Origin: Thalassotalea sp. PP2-459 | Lineage (GTDB): Bacteria; Pseudomonadota; Gammaproteobacteria; Enterobacterales; Alteromonadaceae | Length of the DNA stretch: 64,000 nucleotides | Direction of reading: 5' to 3' | Assembly (NCBI RefSeq): GCF_001913705.1 | Contig: NZ_MKQD01000025.1 | Span: 1-64,000, forward strand | Part shown: positions 17,471 through 25,980 of the stretch, piece by piece | Layout of the letters: each line of letters opens with the position of its first letter | Position numbering within the stretch: the stretch's first letter is position 1 | The notes under the pieces: model-generated | The model's database searches: none | What the model was told of the DNA's origin: nothing | The model's input: only the letters and a program-made list of their open reading frames with translations | Translations under genes and position numbers: made by a program

Positions 17471-18547
17471 TTAATAAATAGTAAAACTAGCACCTGTTTC
17501 TTTTAACGCTTGGTAAAAGTCTTCAATCTGACATTGCTCTTCTAATTGACAGATCACACGATATTTTTCAACCGCTGGTTGATAACCCTGCTTTGCAGCT
17601 TCAAATAACCAATACACTGCTGTTTCAACATCCTTATGGCCTTCAATGCCTGTTAAATAAAGCTCCGCCAAATGTGTTTGTCCTGGTGCGTAGCCTAAGT
17701 CGGCAGACTGTTTTAACAACTCAAAAGCTTTATCGAACCTATCTTCTATATGCGTTGATTTCAAAAAAGCCATCGCTTGCGTGTTTTGCCGCTTTCCGGG
17801 TACGTAACGCCACTCTTTTTCGACTATTTCAGGCTCAGTAACAACGTTACCATCAATCATATACGCCGATCTATTTCGGCCAATGTAATTAAGCTCAGGT
17901 CTAATGACGCGATAAATAAAGCCTTGCTGGAATAACTGATTTAATTGCGAGTAAGAAAAGTGATGCCATTCTTTCTCGAAATAATCGTCACTTACCGTAT
18001 GCCCTAAATTAACACCGTTGCTTAGCGTAGATTTTAGCGGGTAATAATAGTTTCCATAAACAAGAGAAACCGTTCCTCCGGTAATATCAACAATTTTTGC
18101 GACACGATACTTTTGATGAGGGCGAAAATCACCGACGGAATTTTGGTAGTCTAAATAATAAAAGTCATTCACTTTTGGTACATCTATATGCGTTTGACTT
18201 TGGCGGACATGTAACTGTTCGTCAGAAAAGTAGAAGCTTAGAAATAAAACGATTAAGAAACTGCCGCTAAAGGTACTTAATAACCGCAGCTTATTAAACA
18301 ACGCTAAAGCAAAATTTGAAAAAATTAACGATAAATCTGTTGAGTTACGAGGGATATCAACAATACTTTGGCATTGTAAACAATGAACCTGGGTATTTCG
18401 CTTAATTGGCACTATGGGTAAATATTCAAGGAAATAGTAGCCGTAAGTAATTATCGAGTTAACACTATGTGTTTGACCACCACAGTTAGAACAGTGCAAT
18501 TTATCTGTCGTTCCTAAGCATAAAGTCGATTCTCGGTAATCCATCAT
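17471..18547 (-). CDS. Zinc-ribbon, membrane and Sel1-repeat protein (358 aa)
   Basis: Two CxxC pairs near the N-terminus (CSNC at about 19-22 and CLQC at about 56-59) form a zinc ribbon. One hydrophobic segment at about residues 85-108 (LLSTFSGSFLIVLFLSFYF) anchors it, followed by an unassigned middle part. Residues about 260-340 contain Sel1-like repeats (AFELLKQSADLGYAPGQTHLAELYLTG, ETAVYWLFEAAKQGYQPA). Such combinations suggest a membrane-bound scaffold for protein contacts. It is a single gene; I cannot assign a function. Confidence 0.7.
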   Translation of the reverse strand: MMDYRESTLCLGTTDKLHCSNCGGQTHSVNSIITYGYYFLEYLPIVPIKRNTQVHCLQCQSIVDIPRNSTDLSLIFSNFALALFNKLRLLSTFSGSFLIVLFLSFYFSDEQLHVRQSQTHIDVPKVNDFYYLDYQNSVGDFRPHQKYRVAKIVDITGGTVSLVYGNYYYPLKSTLSNGVNLGHTVSDDYFEKEWHHFSYSQLNQLFQQGFIYRVIRPELNYIGRNRSAYMIDGNVVTEPEIVEKEWRYVPGKRQNTQAMAFLKSTHIEDRFDKAFELLKQSADLGYAPGQTHLAELYLTGIEGHKDVETAVYWLFEAAKQGYQPAVEKYRVICQLEEQCQIEDFYQALKETGASFTIY

Positions 18548-18756
18548 TTAATCCGTTATTATTATTCGCTGTTATTTTATAGCATTCGTTTATAAATCAA
18601 ACAAGTACATATACTAATTTTTTCGTAGTTTCGATTAAAAACTAAATACATAAAGTCTATTTCGTTAAAAATACAGGTGAATGCGTTAAGACGTTACTAG
18701 AAAATAAGATTACTTCTCTTGAAATAAACTTATGTTGGAAGCTATCAATATCGCGA

Positions 18757-18813
18757 TAATGGCCGCAGCATGCCAGCAGGGATAACAACCTTTCCCACTG
18801 ACAACTCGGGTAG
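18757..18813. repeat. Hairpin module, forward orientation, copy 1
   Basis: ATAATGGCCGCAGCA, then a GGGA ... TTTCCC pair and ACAACTCGGG align with 20552-20612. It lies in the 317-base gap from 18548 to 18864, which otherwise shows no gene. Confidence 0.55.
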
Positions 18814-18864
18814 TGTTGAACTTAATTAGCGCTTGATATTTGAACTATTCATTTCAAAGATAAG

Positions 18865-19206
18865 CTATTTTATCACTTTCGCACGTGCAAGTTTAAAGGT
18901 ACAAAATGCTAATATAAAAGCAATGATCCCTCGTGGAGCGGGATTTGTAAAATCTAACGCATTGGCAATTTTATAAGGAATGGCTAAGTCGATCATTAAC
19001 CACCGGCTATATGTTGTTGTCGCAGCATCTAGCATAGTTGGTGCATTAGGAAAACTATACTCTCCCACAAAAAACCAACAAAGAGCTTGTACGCTCAAAA
19101 ACACGACTGCAGTTAACAAAAGCGCATGAGGTAAGGATAACCTTGGTTTGCACATCACTTCCATTGCTTCACGTTGATCAATTGCTTTGTTCATCTTCTT
19201 GTACAT
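18865..19206 (-). CDS. Small membrane protein of unknown function (113 aa)
   Basis: Two clear hydrophobic segments (LPHALLLTAVVFLSVQALCW at about 25-46 and GIIAFILAFCTFKLA near the C-terminus) with a polar middle. The N-terminus is cytoplasmic by the positive-inside rule. No family recognised. It lies in the accessory region between the zinc-ribbon gene and the bacteriocin-like cassette; no Shine-Dalgarno sequence is obvious, so the start is uncertain. Confidence 0.5.
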   Translation of the reverse strand: MYKKMNKAIDQREAMEVMCKPRLSLPHALLLTAVVFLSVQALCWFFVGEYSFPNAPTMLDAATTTYSRWLMIDLAIPYKIANALDFTNPAPRGIIAFILAFCTFKLARAKVIK

Positions 19207-19270
19207 CCATTATTTTAGGTACCTGTTTAGCCTAGCAATTTTGATCAAACAAACCATTGATGTCAAAGAA

Positions 19271-19347
19271 TAAATGGGGTCAGGTTCAATTTAGGTTTAA
19301 GTTGTACCTGACCCCATTAACGTAAGTTGTACCTGACCCCATTAACG
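19271..19347. repeat. GGGGTCAGGTAC-type repeat cluster
   Basis: One copy (TAAATGGGGTCAGGTTCAAT) is followed by two perfect 25-bp tandem copies in the opposite sense (19298-19322 and 19323-19347, each with GTACCTGACCCCATTAACG). It lies 83 bases beyond the 3' end of the immunity-like gene. Confidence 0.85.
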
Positions 19348-19429
19348 ATTTGAACAAGTGAAAACATTGCTGCTGACGATTAAACACCAACTTTATAATG
19401 AGAATAAGCTAAAACTCTTTTTAGGAGCC

Positions 19430-19618
19430 TTAACTTTTAGACGTTAAAATATGATAAGAAATTTTAGTCCAAATTATCAAGGCAACACCTGCTAATAGTA
19501 CTAAAAGTAAGCCTTTTAAGTTACTCTTATCAAAAACAGTTGGAATAGCATAAATACTATAAAGAATGATTAAACTATAAAAAGTCAGGATAACACTTAG
19601 TGCTAATACTTTTTTCAT
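19430..19618 (-). CDS. Putative immunity protein of the bacteriocin-like cassette (62 aa)
   Basis: Two transmembrane helices (VLALSVILTFYSLIILYSIY at 4-23 and LKGLLLVLLAGVALIIW at about 34-50) with a basic C-terminal tail: the usual form of a microcin or class II bacteriocin immunity protein, which protects the producer's inner membrane. It starts 17 bases after the bacteriocin-like gene, with AGGAGA seven bases before its ATG, so the two are co-transcribed. The sequence itself matches no family I know; the role is inferred from size, topology and position. A decayed copy lies at 16558-16780. Confidence 0.55.
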   Translation of the reverse strand: MKKVLALSVILTFYSLIILYSIYAIPTVFDKSNLKGLLLVLLAGVALIIWTKISYHILTSKS

Positions 19619-19635
19619 ATCCTTCTCCTAAAGTA

Positions 19636-19845
19636 TCAATTAAACAACCAGTCTCCAATAGCTTGCCCCGCGTAATAAGAACCCACGACAGCTACGGTTA
19701 CAACACCTAAACCTGAAGCAGTATAAGCAGCACCCGCCAATATACCACCACCAATAGTTAATGCATCACCAAGATAATTGATAACATCAATTTTATTCAT
19801 TCCGCCGTTAACTCGCTTAACTTCCTTATTTGTTAACTCTTTCAT
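19636..19845 (-). CDS. Bacteriocin-like peptide with double-glycine leader (69 aa)
   Basis: Residues 1-15, MKELTNKEVKRVNGG, are a textbook double-glycine leader (conserved L-x-x-x-E-V-x-x-V-x-GG spacing), the type removed by C39-peptidase ABC transporters. The predicted mature peptide of 54 residues is rich in Gly and Ala with GxxxG-type packing (IGGGILAGAAYTASG, VVGSYYAGQAIGDW) and is largely hydrophobic, as in colicin V-like microcins and class IIb bacteriocins. AAGGAT precedes the ATG. No C39 transporter, helper or regulator lies in this window, so export would need genes elsewhere. Confidence 0.75.
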   Translation of the reverse strand: MKELTNKEVKRVNGGMNKIDVINYLGDALTIGGGILAGAAYTASGLGVVTVAVVGSYYAGQAIGDWLFN

Positions 19846-20280
19846 AACTTATCCTTTTTGATTAATTTTCATATATTGAAATATAGTTATCCATTTAACA
19901 GGGCTATACTTCATCGAAAATTTAGCAGACATTTACTGTATGAACTTTTAATAAAAGAGGAGCTTTAGAGAACCCTATGTAACCACTTGATTTTAAACAA
20001 CTTTAAAAGGTTGTATAAATGTAGTAAATATATTGTGTGGTAGCTCCTTTGAGCTTACTACTATTAAAAGCAAAAAGTGGGTATAAAACTTAGAACATTT
20101 GGTTTTTCATATGAAGGAGGTTTACAAAATAAGTTGAAATCATTGTCATCCATAGCTCAGCTTAACTGCTCTTTTCTCAAATTATCAACTCACTTCCTGA
20201 GTCGGGAAATGGTAAAGACCGCGCTGCTCGTTTCTATAACAAATAAAAGCAATTACACAAAAGTAAACACGAAATGAGAA
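19846..20280. other. Non-coding gap upstream of the bacteriocin-like gene
   Basis: This 435-base stretch should hold the promoter of the bacteriocin-like cassette on the minus strand, but no clear -35/-10 pair stands out. A GTG-started 66-codon frame at 20077-20277 lacks a Shine-Dalgarno sequence and family features and is not called. Confidence 0.4.
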
Positions 20281-20370
20281 CAAAGCACTTATCTGCTTTG
20301 AAAAATGCTGAATGAATAATCAATATCAGCTATTGCTAGCAGAATACCAGCAAAGCTAAGTAGCATAGGA
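20281..20370. repeat. 90-bp direct repeat, copy 1
   Basis: It starts with the hairpin CAAAGCACTTATCTGCTTTG and runs through CAATATCAGCTATTGCT to AAGTAGCATAGGA. The second copy is at 20836-20925. A hairpin module follows each copy at a similar distance. Confidence 0.75.
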
Positions 20371-20396
20371 TTATGATTTTAGAAAAGCATTTGCAA

Positions 20397-20466
20397 GCAG
20401 CGCAAGAGTTTTCAAAGAGGGTTTGCGTGAACCCTCTTTGGGTGCCGTCGAGCACCCTCGACAATA
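20397..20466. repeat. Hairpin module, reverse orientation, copy 1
   Basis: A perfect 11-bp stem, CAAAGAGGGTT with AACCCTCTTTG (20413-20440), is followed at once by GGTGC with GCACC (20441-20456). The start (AGCAGC) and end (ACAATATA) are shared with 20978-21056. Confidence 0.65.
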
Positions 20467-20547
20467 TAAGTAGAGGAAAACCATTAAACTAAAAAGTATT
20501 TTTCCTGCTAAATACTTTCAATATTGGCACTCTACCCTAATCATATT

Positions 20548-20615
20548 GCGGCGGTGGCCGCAGCACGTTAGAGGGAAATAACACCGTTTCCCTCTAACAA
20601 CTCCCTCGGTGCCCA
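20548..20615. repeat. Hairpin module, forward orientation, copy 2
   Basis: A perfect 12-bp stem, GTTAGAGGGAAA with TTTCCCTCTAAC (20567-20598), with an 8-base loop, preceded by GGTGGCCGCAGCAC. It is related to 18757-18813 and, inverted, to 20978-21056. A further perfect 9-bp hairpin lies at 20493-20518. Confidence 0.65.
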
Positions 20616-20620
20616 ACTCA

Positions 20621-20747
20621 GCGAAAACATCAAATAGTATTTAGCCGATTGACCATTCCTGACGATGATACATCCATGTATCACGTCAGTTATCAGCATC
20701 CAAGCTGATAATGATTAAATCGTTCATCTAAATACTATTTGAATCGC
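20621..20747. ncRNA. Branched hairpin structure; candidate structured RNA
   Basis: An outer perfect stem, CAAATAGTATTTAG (20631-20644) with CTAAATACTATTTG (20728-20741), is extended by GCGA (20621-20624) with TCGC (20744-20747). Inside lie two side-by-side hairpins: 20660-20688 (TGACG, TGATACAT and complements, 13 bp with one bulge) and 20690-20711 (TTATCAGC with GCTGATAA). The result is a three-way junction. It could be a non-coding RNA or a DNA cruciform repeat; strand is unknown. Confidence 0.45.
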
Positions 20748-20790
20748 TTCGATGGGAAATGGTGTTGAAATCAAGGCTCGTTTCTTATTC

Positions 20791-20809
20791 GTATCCCATT
20801 TTGGGATAC
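20791..20809. repeat. Short perfect hairpin
   Basis: GTATCCCA pairs with TGGGATAC around a 3-base loop. It is one of the many stems of the 20281-21056 stretch. Confidence 0.5.
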
Positions 20810-20835
20810 AGCGAAATTAATCATCACACTAGAGC

Positions 20836-20925
20836 GAAGCATTATTCTGCTTTGAAAAATGCTGAATGAAAAAATCAATATCAGCTATTGCTGGCAGGAC
20901 GCCATCAAAGTGAAGTAGCATATGG
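20836..20925. repeat. 90-bp direct repeat, copy 2
   Basis: It aligns along its whole length with 20281-20370, sharing CTGCTTTGAAAAATGCTGAA and TCAATATCAGCTATTGCT, and ending AAGTAGCATATGGA. Confidence 0.75.
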
Positions 20926-20977
20926 ATGTGCTATCTGAACGTTAACTCGAATATTGATGATGAATGAAGAATTACAT

Positions 20978-21056
20978 TTTTCAGCAGCTCCGAGGGTGTC
21001 CAGAGGGAGGCCGGAGGCAGTCTCCCTTTGGGCGTAGTGGCCGCTGCTACAATATA
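20978..21056. repeat. Hairpin module, reverse orientation, copy 2
   Basis: A CCAGAGGGAG / CTCCCTTTGG stem (21000-21031), then GTGGCCGCTGCTACAATATA. It shares start, stem position and end with 20397-20466. Confidence 0.6.
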
Positions 21057-21208
21057 TTAAAATTTTAAAGCAATACTAGAAAGTATTTAACAAGAACAAA
21101 TCAAACGACCTGACACCATTGATTTCATTAATTAACATAAATAAAAAGTTTACAAGACAATTAATTAATGCTTTGATTTAACTAAAGGTTTTATGTAGCT
21201 CTCATAAG

Positions 21209-22024
21209 ATGAAATTTATATTAAACAAAACACAAAATATTTTTCACAATAAGGAAAAAGTTAAGTCTCTTTCAGAATTTGTTGAAGCTATAGACAAAGC
21301 AGAAGATCTGATCGACGACGATGGTATTACAGACGTTTGGTTTAGAGGAAATAGCCAAATATCTTATAAACTAGTCCCTAATCAATTTAGAACCCCCTGC
21401 AAATACAGCCCAGAAGATGAATCTTCGTCCCTAACACAATTCATTCATAAAGCAAAAGCGTTTATAAATGGTGGGCGTGAACATAGTTCCATGTGGGATT
21501 GGATTATTGCGGCTCAGCACTATGGTATGTCAACAAGGCTTCTAGATTGGAGTGAAGGAGCTTTAATTGCCTTATTTTTTAGTATTGAAAATAAAGAGTC
21601 TAGAAGCCCTTGTGTTTGGGTTTTAAACCCTTTCAAATTAAACGAACTATCAACAGGAAAAGAGTTAATTTATTATACAGACAAGATCACAAGAGATGGT
21701 GATGACAAGCAAATTTTGGCAAAATATAAACTAGGTTCCAAATTCCTTCCTAAACATCCAATAGCAATATTTCCACCATACATAGATGCACGTTTAAAAA
21801 GTCAGAAAGGGTGTTTTACAATTCATGGAAAAAACAAACTTGCTATTCATGAATTAAATAAAACTTCAAAAGTACCTTTTTTAGTTAGAATTGACATAAA
21901 CCCTAACTCTATAAAAAGAATTCGTTGGCAACTCAGTGTAATAGGCATTAATACTTCCGATATCTATCCAGATTTACCTGGGTTAGCTCAACAACAAATG
22001 TGGAAGAAAAGCGTATTTGAATAA
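21209..22024 (+). CDS. FRG domain-containing protein (271 aa)
   Basis: The FRG domain spans residues about 20-170: VWFRGNSQISYKLVPNQFR near the start, then AAQHYGMSTRLLDWSEGALIALFFSIEN, the two signature segments of the family (named after its Phe-Arg-Gly motif). FRG proteins are often found near restriction and other defence genes, and some have been proposed to be toxins; the biochemical role is not settled. No signal peptide. It stands alone between the repeat-rich region and sucD, and ends at a strong bidirectional terminator. AT-richer than its core neighbours, consistent with an acquired gene. Confidence 0.85.
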   Translation: MKFILNKTQNIFHNKEKVKSLSEFVEAIDKAEDLIDDDGITDVWFRGNSQISYKLVPNQFRTPCKYSPEDESSSLTQFIHKAKAFINGGREHSSMWDWIIAAQHYGMSTRLLDWSEGALIALFFSIENKESRSPCVWVLNPFKLNELSTGKELIYYTDKITRDGDDKQILAKYKLGSKFLPKHPIAIFPPYIDARLKSQKGCFTIHGKNKLAIHELNKTSKVPFLVRIDINPNSIKRIRWQLSVIGINTSDIYPDLPGLAQQQMWKKSVFE

Positions 22025-22025
22025 C

Positions 22026-22052
22026 AAAAAACCCGCCAAATGGCGGGTTTTT
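22026..22052. terminator. Bidirectional terminator between FRG gene and sucD
   Basis: AAAAACCCGCCA pairs with TGGCGGGTTTTT around a 2-base loop, with A and T runs on both sides. It serves both convergent genes. Confidence 0.9.
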
Positions 22053-22079
22053 CAAATCTTCAAAAAGAAGGCTAGCCGA

Positions 22080-22952
22080 TTACCAACCCGCTTTCTCTTT
22101 AAGTGCTGAACCGATTTCCGCTAAAGAACGAACCGTTTTAACACCAGCCGCTTCTAATGCAGCGAATTTCTCATCAGCTGTACCTTTACCACCAGCGATA
22201 ATTGCGCCAGCATGGCCCATACGCTTACCTGGAGGAGCAGTAACACCAGCGATATAAGAAACAACAGGCTTAGTAACATTTGCTTTAATGTACTCAGCTG
22301 CTTCTTCTTCTGCAGTACCACCAATTTCACCAATCATTACGATTGCTTCAGTTTGGTCGTCGTTTTGGAACATTTCCAATACGTCAATAAAGTTAGTACC
22401 TGGGATTGGGTCACCACCAATACCAACACATGTTGATTGACCAAAACCAGCATCAGTTGTTTGTTTAACTGCTTCGTACGTTAATGTACCTGAACGAGAT
22501 ACAATACCTACTTTACCTGGCTTGTGGATGTGACCTGGCATGATACCGATCTTAGTTTCGCCCGGAGTGATAACACCTGGACAGTTAGGACCAATCATGC
22601 GAACGCCAGTTTCTTCAAGCTTCACTTTAACGTCAAGCATGTCTAACGTAGGAATACCTTCAGTGATAGTAACGATTAGTTCGATACCAGCATCGATCGC
22701 TTCTAAAATAGCGTCTTTACAAAATGGAGCAGGAACGTAAATTACTGTTGCTGTTGCGCCAGTTGCTTCTACTGCTTCACGTACTGTGTTAAACACAGGA
22801 AGACCTAAGTGAGTTTGACCGCCTTTACCTGGTGAAACACCACCAACCATTTGCGTTCCGTACTCGATCGCTTGCTCTGAGTGGAAAGTACCTTGACCAC
22901 CAGTGAAACCTTGACAGATAACTTTAGTATCTTTGTTAATTAATACAGACAT
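22080..22952 (-). CDS. sucD: Succinyl-CoA synthetase alpha subunit
   Basis: The alpha subunit forms succinate and ATP/GTP from succinyl-CoA with SucC in the TCA cycle. The CoA-binding Rossmann domain starts at [21 protein letters not shown]; the phosphorylated active-site His lies in [10 protein letters not shown] near residue 246. The length of 290 residues is the family norm. Its ATG overlaps the sucC stop by one base, so translation is coupled. It ends the sdh-suc block before a strong terminator. Confidence 0.98.
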   Translation of the reverse strand: MSVLINKDTKVICQGFTGGQGTFHSEQAIEYGTQMVGGVSPGKGGQTHLGLPVFNTVREAVEATGATATVIYVPAPFCKDAILEAIDAGIELIVTITEGIPTLDMLDVKVKLEETGVRMIGPNCPGVITPGETKIGIMPGHIHKPGKVGIVSRSGTLTYEAVKQTTDAGFGQSTCVGIGGDPIPGTNFIDVLEMFQNDDQTEAIVMIGEIGGTAEEEAAEYIKANVTKPVVSYIAGVTAPPGKRMGHAGAIIAGGKGTADEKFAALEAAGVKTVRSLAEIGSALKEKAGW

Positions 22953-24118
22953 TATTTGCCCTCCGCAGCAGCAACAACTTTCGTTGCAGCGTCAGTTAAA
23001 GATTCAGCAGCGATGATCGCTAAACCTGAGTTAGCTAATACTTCACGACCTGCTTCAGCGTTAGTACCTTCTAAACGAACAACTACTGGTACTTCAACAC
23101 CTACTTCTTTAACAGCACCGATAATACCTTCAGCGATCATGTCACAACGAACGATACCACCAAAAATGTTTACTAATACTGCTTTTACGTTGTCATCAGA
23201 AAGGATAATTTTGAATGCTTCTGATACACGCTCTTTAGTAGCACCGCCACCAACATCTAAGAAGTTAGCCGGCTTACCGCCGTGTAAATTAACGATATCC
23301 ATTGTACCCATTGCTAGGCCTGCACCGTTAACCATACAACCTACGTTACCGTCTAAGGCTACGTAGTTTAATTCCCATTGTGCGGCATGTGCTTCACGCT
23401 CATCTTCTTGAGATGGATCATGGTAACCACGAATTTTTGGTTGGCGATATAATGCGTTTGAATCAACACCAATTTTACCGTCAAGACAATGAAGATTACC
23501 TTCATCTGTAATAACTAATGGGTTAATTTCAAGTAAAGCGAAATCATGATCAATGAACATGTTGCCAAGACCCATGAAGATCTTAACGAATTGCTTCATT
23601 TGAGTAGGGTTTAAACCTAATTTGAAGCCTAATTCACGCGCTTGGTAACCTTGAGGACCTACTAATGGATCAATCGCCGCTTTGTGAATTAAGTGTGGCG
23701 TTTCTTCTGCAACTGTTTCGATGTCAACACCGCCTTCAGTTGATGCCATGAAAACAACACGACGAGTACCACGGTCAACAACCGCGCCTAAATATAGTTC
23801 ATTAGCAATATCAGTACAGCTTTCTACTAAAATTTTAGCAACTGGCTGACCGTTTGCATCTGTTTGATAAGTAACGAGGTTCTTACCTAACCAATGTTGT
23901 GCGAATTCTTTGATTTCGTCTTTAGTTTTAACTAGCTTAACACCGCCAGCTTTACCGCGGCCACCAGCGTGAACTTGTGCCTTAACTACCCACATATCGC
24001 CGCCAATTTTGTCAGCAGCTTCAGCAGCTTCTTGAGGGGTATCGCACGCGAAACCTTCAGAAACTGGTAAACCATATTCAGCGAATAATTGTTTCGCTTG
24101 ATACTCATGCAAATTCAT
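22952..24118 (-). CDS. sucC: ADP-forming succinyl-CoA synthetase beta subunit
   Basis: [19 protein letters not shown] is the classic start of the family; an ATP-grasp domain ([18 protein letters not shown]) covers residues to about 240, and the ligase domain with [16 protein letters not shown] follows. At 388 residues it is the same length as the E. coli protein. It begins the sucCD unit, behind its own promoter (24192-24219) and after the sucB terminator. Confidence 0.98.
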   Translation of the reverse strand: MNLHEYQAKQLFAEYGLPVSEGFACDTPQEAAEAADKIGGDMWVVKAQVHAGGRGKAGGVKLVKTKDEIKEFAQHWLGKNLVTYQTDANGQPVAKILVESCTDIANELYLGAVVDRGTRRVVFMASTEGGVDIETVAEETPHLIHKAAIDPLVGPQGYQARELGFKLGLNPTQMKQFVKIFMGLGNMFIDHDFALLEINPLVITDEGNLHCLDGKIGVDSNALYRQPKIRGYHDPSQEDEREAHAAQWELNYVALDGNVGCMVNGAGLAMGTMDIVNLHGGKPANFLDVGGGATKERVSEAFKIILSDDNVKAVLVNIFGGIVRCDMIAEGIIGAVKEVGVEVPVVVRLEGTNAEAGREVLANSGLAIIAAESLTDAATKVVAAAEGK

Positions 24119-24191
24119 GGTGTTTTTCCACTTATCTGTAAATGAAGAGGTAACGATTTCTTATCTATCATTACCATCGAAAAGTCGACCG

Positions 24192-24219
24192 ATTATAGTA
24201 CAAAAGCTCTAAAGAGCAA
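24192..24219 (-). promoter_or_regulatory. Sigma-70-type promoter for sucCD
   Basis: On the minus strand TTGCTC, a 16-base spacer, then a perfect TATAAT, about 75 bases before the sucC start. The remaining bases of the 303-base sucC-sucB gap show only the sucB terminator. Confidence 0.55.
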
Positions 24220-24368
24220 ACCCCTTAGAAGCTATACTATAGTCTAGATTATGAGTTTTTTTGTTTATTGCTCAATCATTTTGCCAAAAATACGTTTCAG
24301 AATTGTTAATGCTTTTCGTGAGCCTGCATTTTTCGTACATTTATGACAAAACAATGCAATCAATACAA

Positions 24369-24396
24369 AAAAACCGCTCACTACAGAGCGGTTTTT
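24369..24396 (-). terminator. Terminator after sucB
   Basis: AAAAACCGCTC pairs with GAGCGGTTTTT around a 6-base loop; it stands about 25 bases after the sucB stop with a T-run in the right direction, separating sucAB from sucCD. Confidence 0.85.
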
Positions 24397-24421
24397 ACTA
24401 TAGGCATAACCATAGGTTATT

Positions 24422-25942
24422 TTAAACGTCTAATAGTAAACGTGTAGGGTCTTCTAACAACTCTTTAATCGTTACTAAGAAGCCAACAGACTCTTTACCA
24501 TCGATTAAACGATGGTCATAAGAAAGTGCTAAATACATCATTGGTAAAATTTCAACTTTACCATCTACCGCCATTGGGCGATCTTGTATTTTATGCATGC
24601 CTAAAATAGCTGTTTGCGGTAAGTTGATGATAGGTGTTGATAGTAATGAACCAAACACACCACCGTTAGTGATAGTAAAGTTACCACCTTGCATGTCATC
24701 CATGCTTAACTTACCGTCGCGGCCTTTAATTGCAAGAGTTTTTATTCCCTTTTCAATACCAGCCATGCTTAATTGATCAGCGTCACGTAAAACGGGTGTA
24801 ACTAAACCGCGAGGCGTAGATACAGCAATAGAAATATCAAAGAAGTTATGATAAACAATATCATCACCATCAAGTGATGCATTGACTGCTGGAAAACGTT
24901 TTAGCGCTTCAGTTACTGCTTTCACGTAAAAAGACATAAAACCTAAACGTGTATCATGTGTTTTTTCAAACACATCTTTGTATTGCTTACGAAGATCCAT
25001 AATTGGTTTCATGTTCACTTCGTTAAACGTCGTCAACATTGCTGTTGAGTTTTTCGCTTCAAGTAAACGATTCGCAATTGTTTTACGTAAACGTGTCATT
25101 GGTACACGTTTCTGAGTACGCTCACCTAATGCACTAGTTTGAGGTGTAACAGCAGCTGGAGATGATTTAGCAACTGGCGCAGATTTGTTAACTGCAGCTT
25201 CTACATCTTCTTTGGTAATTCTTCCGCCTTTACCCGATCCTTTTACATCACTTGCAGATAAGCCTTTTTCAGTCAATAAACGACGTACAGATGGGCTTGC
25301 AACTTCATCACTTGATTCTGATGATTCTTCTTTAGCACTTTCAGAAGCTTTAGCAGAAGAACCGACAGCAATCACTTCAGCAATTTTTTGTTGACCTAAT
25401 ACCGTATCACCTTCTGCGTGAATTATTTTACCCATCACACCATCAGATGTTGCAGGTACTTCAAGTACCACTTTGTCTGTTTCGATATCTACTAACACTT
25501 GGTCACGTGATACAGAATCACCTTCTGAAACATGCCAAGTCGCAATCGTTGCATCCGCAACTGATTCTGGTAACACCGGTACAAGAATATCTTGTACTTC
25601 ACCATCAGAAGAGGTTTCTTTTGCATCAGTGCTATCTTGTGCTTCACTTTGTTTATTTTCTGAAGACTCTTCTTTAGCAGGCTTATCATCAGCTGCTTTT
25701 GCATCGCCAGCCTCAATAATTGCAATCACTTGTTCGCCAAGAACGGTTGCACCTTCGCCTTCACGAATTTCACTGACTACACCGTCGGATGTAGCAGGCA
25801 CTTCTAACACTACTTTATCAGTTTCTATTTCAACTAATACTTGGTCACGAGAAACACTATCGCCTTCCTGAACGTGCCAAGTAGCTACTGTCGCATCAGC
25901 AACTGATTCTGGTAATACTGGAACCTTAATTTCGGTTGTCAT
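24422..25942 (-). CDS. sucB: 2-oxoglutarate dehydrogenase E2 with two lipoyl domains (506 aa)
   Basis: This dihydrolipoyl succinyltransferase is the core of the 2-oxoglutarate dehydrogenase complex. Unlike the single-lipoyl E. coli protein (about 405 residues), it carries two near-identical lipoyl domains, residues 1-78 (Lys43 in ETDKVVLE) and about 117-194 (Lys157 in ETDKVVLE), joined by an acidic Ala/Glu/Ser linker. A peripheral-subunit-binding domain follows at about 216-251 ([21 protein letters not shown]), then the catalytic domain with [11 protein letters not shown] near residue 476. The gene lies 38 bases after sucA. No lpd (E3) gene is in the window. Confidence 0.97.
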   Translation of the reverse strand: MTTEIKVPVLPESVADATVATWHVQEGDSVSRDQVLVEIETDKVVLEVPATSDGVVSEIREGEGATVLGEQVIAIIEAGDAKAADDKPAKEESSENKQSEAQDSTDAKETSSDGEVQDILVPVLPESVADATIATWHVSEGDSVSRDQVLVDIETDKVVLEVPATSDGVMGKIIHAEGDTVLGQQKIAEVIAVGSSAKASESAKEESSESSDEVASPSVRRLLTEKGLSASDVKGSGKGGRITKEDVEAAVNKSAPVAKSSPAAVTPQTSALGERTQKRVPMTRLRKTIANRLLEAKNSTAMLTTFNEVNMKPIMDLRKQYKDVFEKTHDTRLGFMSFYVKAVTEALKRFPAVNASLDGDDIVYHNFFDISIAVSTPRGLVTPVLRDADQLSMAGIEKGIKTLAIKGRDGKLSMDDMQGGNFTITNGGVFGSLLSTPIINLPQTAILGMHKIQDRPMAVDGKVEILPMMYLALSYDHRLIDGKESVGFLVTIKELLEDPTRLLLDV

Positions 25943-25980
25943 TCATTTATTCCTTACAATCTCTTAACCACAACAATGGT

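Noticed and set aside
20077-20277. 66-codon GTG-started frame on the plus strand
   Set aside because: No Shine-Dalgarno sequence, no family features, and it lies in a non-coding, repeat-rich stretch.
20548-21056. Hairpin modules considered as integron attC sites
   Set aside because: The GTTAGAG/CTCTAAC words do not fit RYYYAAC...GTTRRRY in order and spacing, and no integrase or cassette array is present.
22956-23366. Long open frames antisense to sucC, sucB and sdhA
   Set aside because: They are by-products of codon bias in strongly conserved genes on the other strand.
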